Shown here one piece after another: positions 63,765-64,000 of a stretch of DNA of 64,000 nt. Location of the stretch: contig NZ_PRDW01000005.1 of NCBI RefSeq assembly GCF_002927045.1, forward strand, positions 1 to 64,000, in the 5' to 3' direction. How positions within the stretch are numbered: position 1 is the stretch's first letter; every line of letters starts with the position of its first letter. The stretch comes from Mycetohabitans endofungorum. GTDB lineage: Bacteria > Pseudomonadota > Gammaproteobacteria > Burkholderiales > Burkholderiaceae. The notes beneath the pieces were generated by a model. It was not told the DNA's origin. It did not search any database and worked only from the letters and a program-made list of their open reading frames with translations. The position numbers and the translations under genes are program-made.

Positions 63765-64000
63765 TTACTGTGGCTGATAAATCAAATCAAATACTCCACC
63801 GTCGGCAAAATGCACTTTTTGAGCATTCGCCCATCCGCCGAATGTATCGTCGACCGTGTACAACTTGAGCTTCGGAAACGGCCGGGTCAGCGCCTCGGGC
63901 ACCTTGCTCGAGCGCGGCCGATAAAAGTGCTTCGCCGCAATCTGCTGGCCCTGCTCGGTGTACAGGAAGTTCAGGTAAGCCTGTGCGAGCTTGGCGTGCC
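63765..64000 (-). CDS. sbp: Sulfate-binding protein, C-terminal part (cut by window edge)
   Basis: The minus strand from the right edge reads AQAYLNFLYTEQGQQIAAKH and FYRPRSSKVPEALTRPFPKL, then VDDTFGGWANAQKVHFADGG and VFDLIYQPQ with a TAA at 63765-63767. This is the conserved end of periplasmic sulfate-binding proteins (FGGW..AQ..HFADGGVFD.IY). Only about 78 codons are in the window. It would deliver sulfate to CysTWA and is the first gene of the operon, 110 bp before cysT. CysP (thiosulfate-binding) is the alternative. Confidence 0.93.
   Translation of the reverse strand, partial: HAKLAQAYLNFLYTEQGQQIAAKHFYRPRSSKVPEALTRPFPKLKLYTVDDTFGGWANAQKVHFADGGVFDLIYQPQ

Overview
The window is a high-GC chromosomal segment of a betaproteobacterium of the Burkholderiaceae. 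The housekeeping genes at the right end (PBP1A, MscL, a MocR/AhpD pair, and the cysB-cysA-cysW-cysT-sbp sulfate uptake cluster) read as typical Burkholderia-group proteins. The density of dead insertion sequences, the eCIS locus and an AT-rich toxin gene suggest a host-associated, genome-eroding lineage such as the endofungal Mycetohabitans group. That assignment is inference from gene content; no marker gene proves it.

Region 1 (1-14.1 kb): a two-partner secretion / contact-dependent inhibition locus on the minus strand. Its transcription order is CdiB-like transporter (12341-14089), giant FHA/CdiA-like exoprotein (2329-12300), then a small membrane protein overlapping the exoprotein stop by ATGA (2072-2332, probable immunity protein). 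Directly downstream lies a decayed orphan CdiA C-terminal module, split by an intact IS4-family element with target duplication.

Region 2 (14.5-16.0 kb): a LysE/RhtB exporter and nested scraps of IS21 and IS5 elements.

Region 3 (16.0-42.5 kb): a complete antifeeding-prophage/PVC-like extracellular contractile injection system (eCIS), transcribed leftwards in canonical order. The order is tube, sheath, sheath remnant, sheath, second tube, a 57-aa DUF5908 gene, LysM-type adaptor, VgrG-like spike, gp25, PAAR tip, two large baseplate proteins, two fibre-shaft proteins, tape measure, AAA+ ATPase and cap. At the cargo end, same strand, lie an alpha/beta-hydrolase (17773-18723) and an AT-rich gene (16029-16916). 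The latter carries the whole active-site set of the ribosome-inactivating protein (ricin/Shiga A-chain) N-glycosidase family. I read these two as candidate eCIS effectors; the RIP-like gene is the most exciting item in the window.

Region 4 (42.5-46.7 kb): an insertion-sequence graveyard. It holds truncated or frameshifted IS3-family copies and IS4-family fragments, including a second copy of the IS4 terminal repeat found at 422 and 1961.

Region 5 (46.7-64 kb): core chromosome. PBP1A; PspA/IM30 and a TPR membrane protein; a MocR regulator divergent from an AhpD-like protein with a two-turn direct repeat between them; a chemoreceptor fragment; MscL; an ATGA-coupled sensor kinase and response regulator followed by a hybrid kinase; a small unknown protein; CysB; and the sulfate ABC transporter, whose binding-protein gene runs off the right edge.
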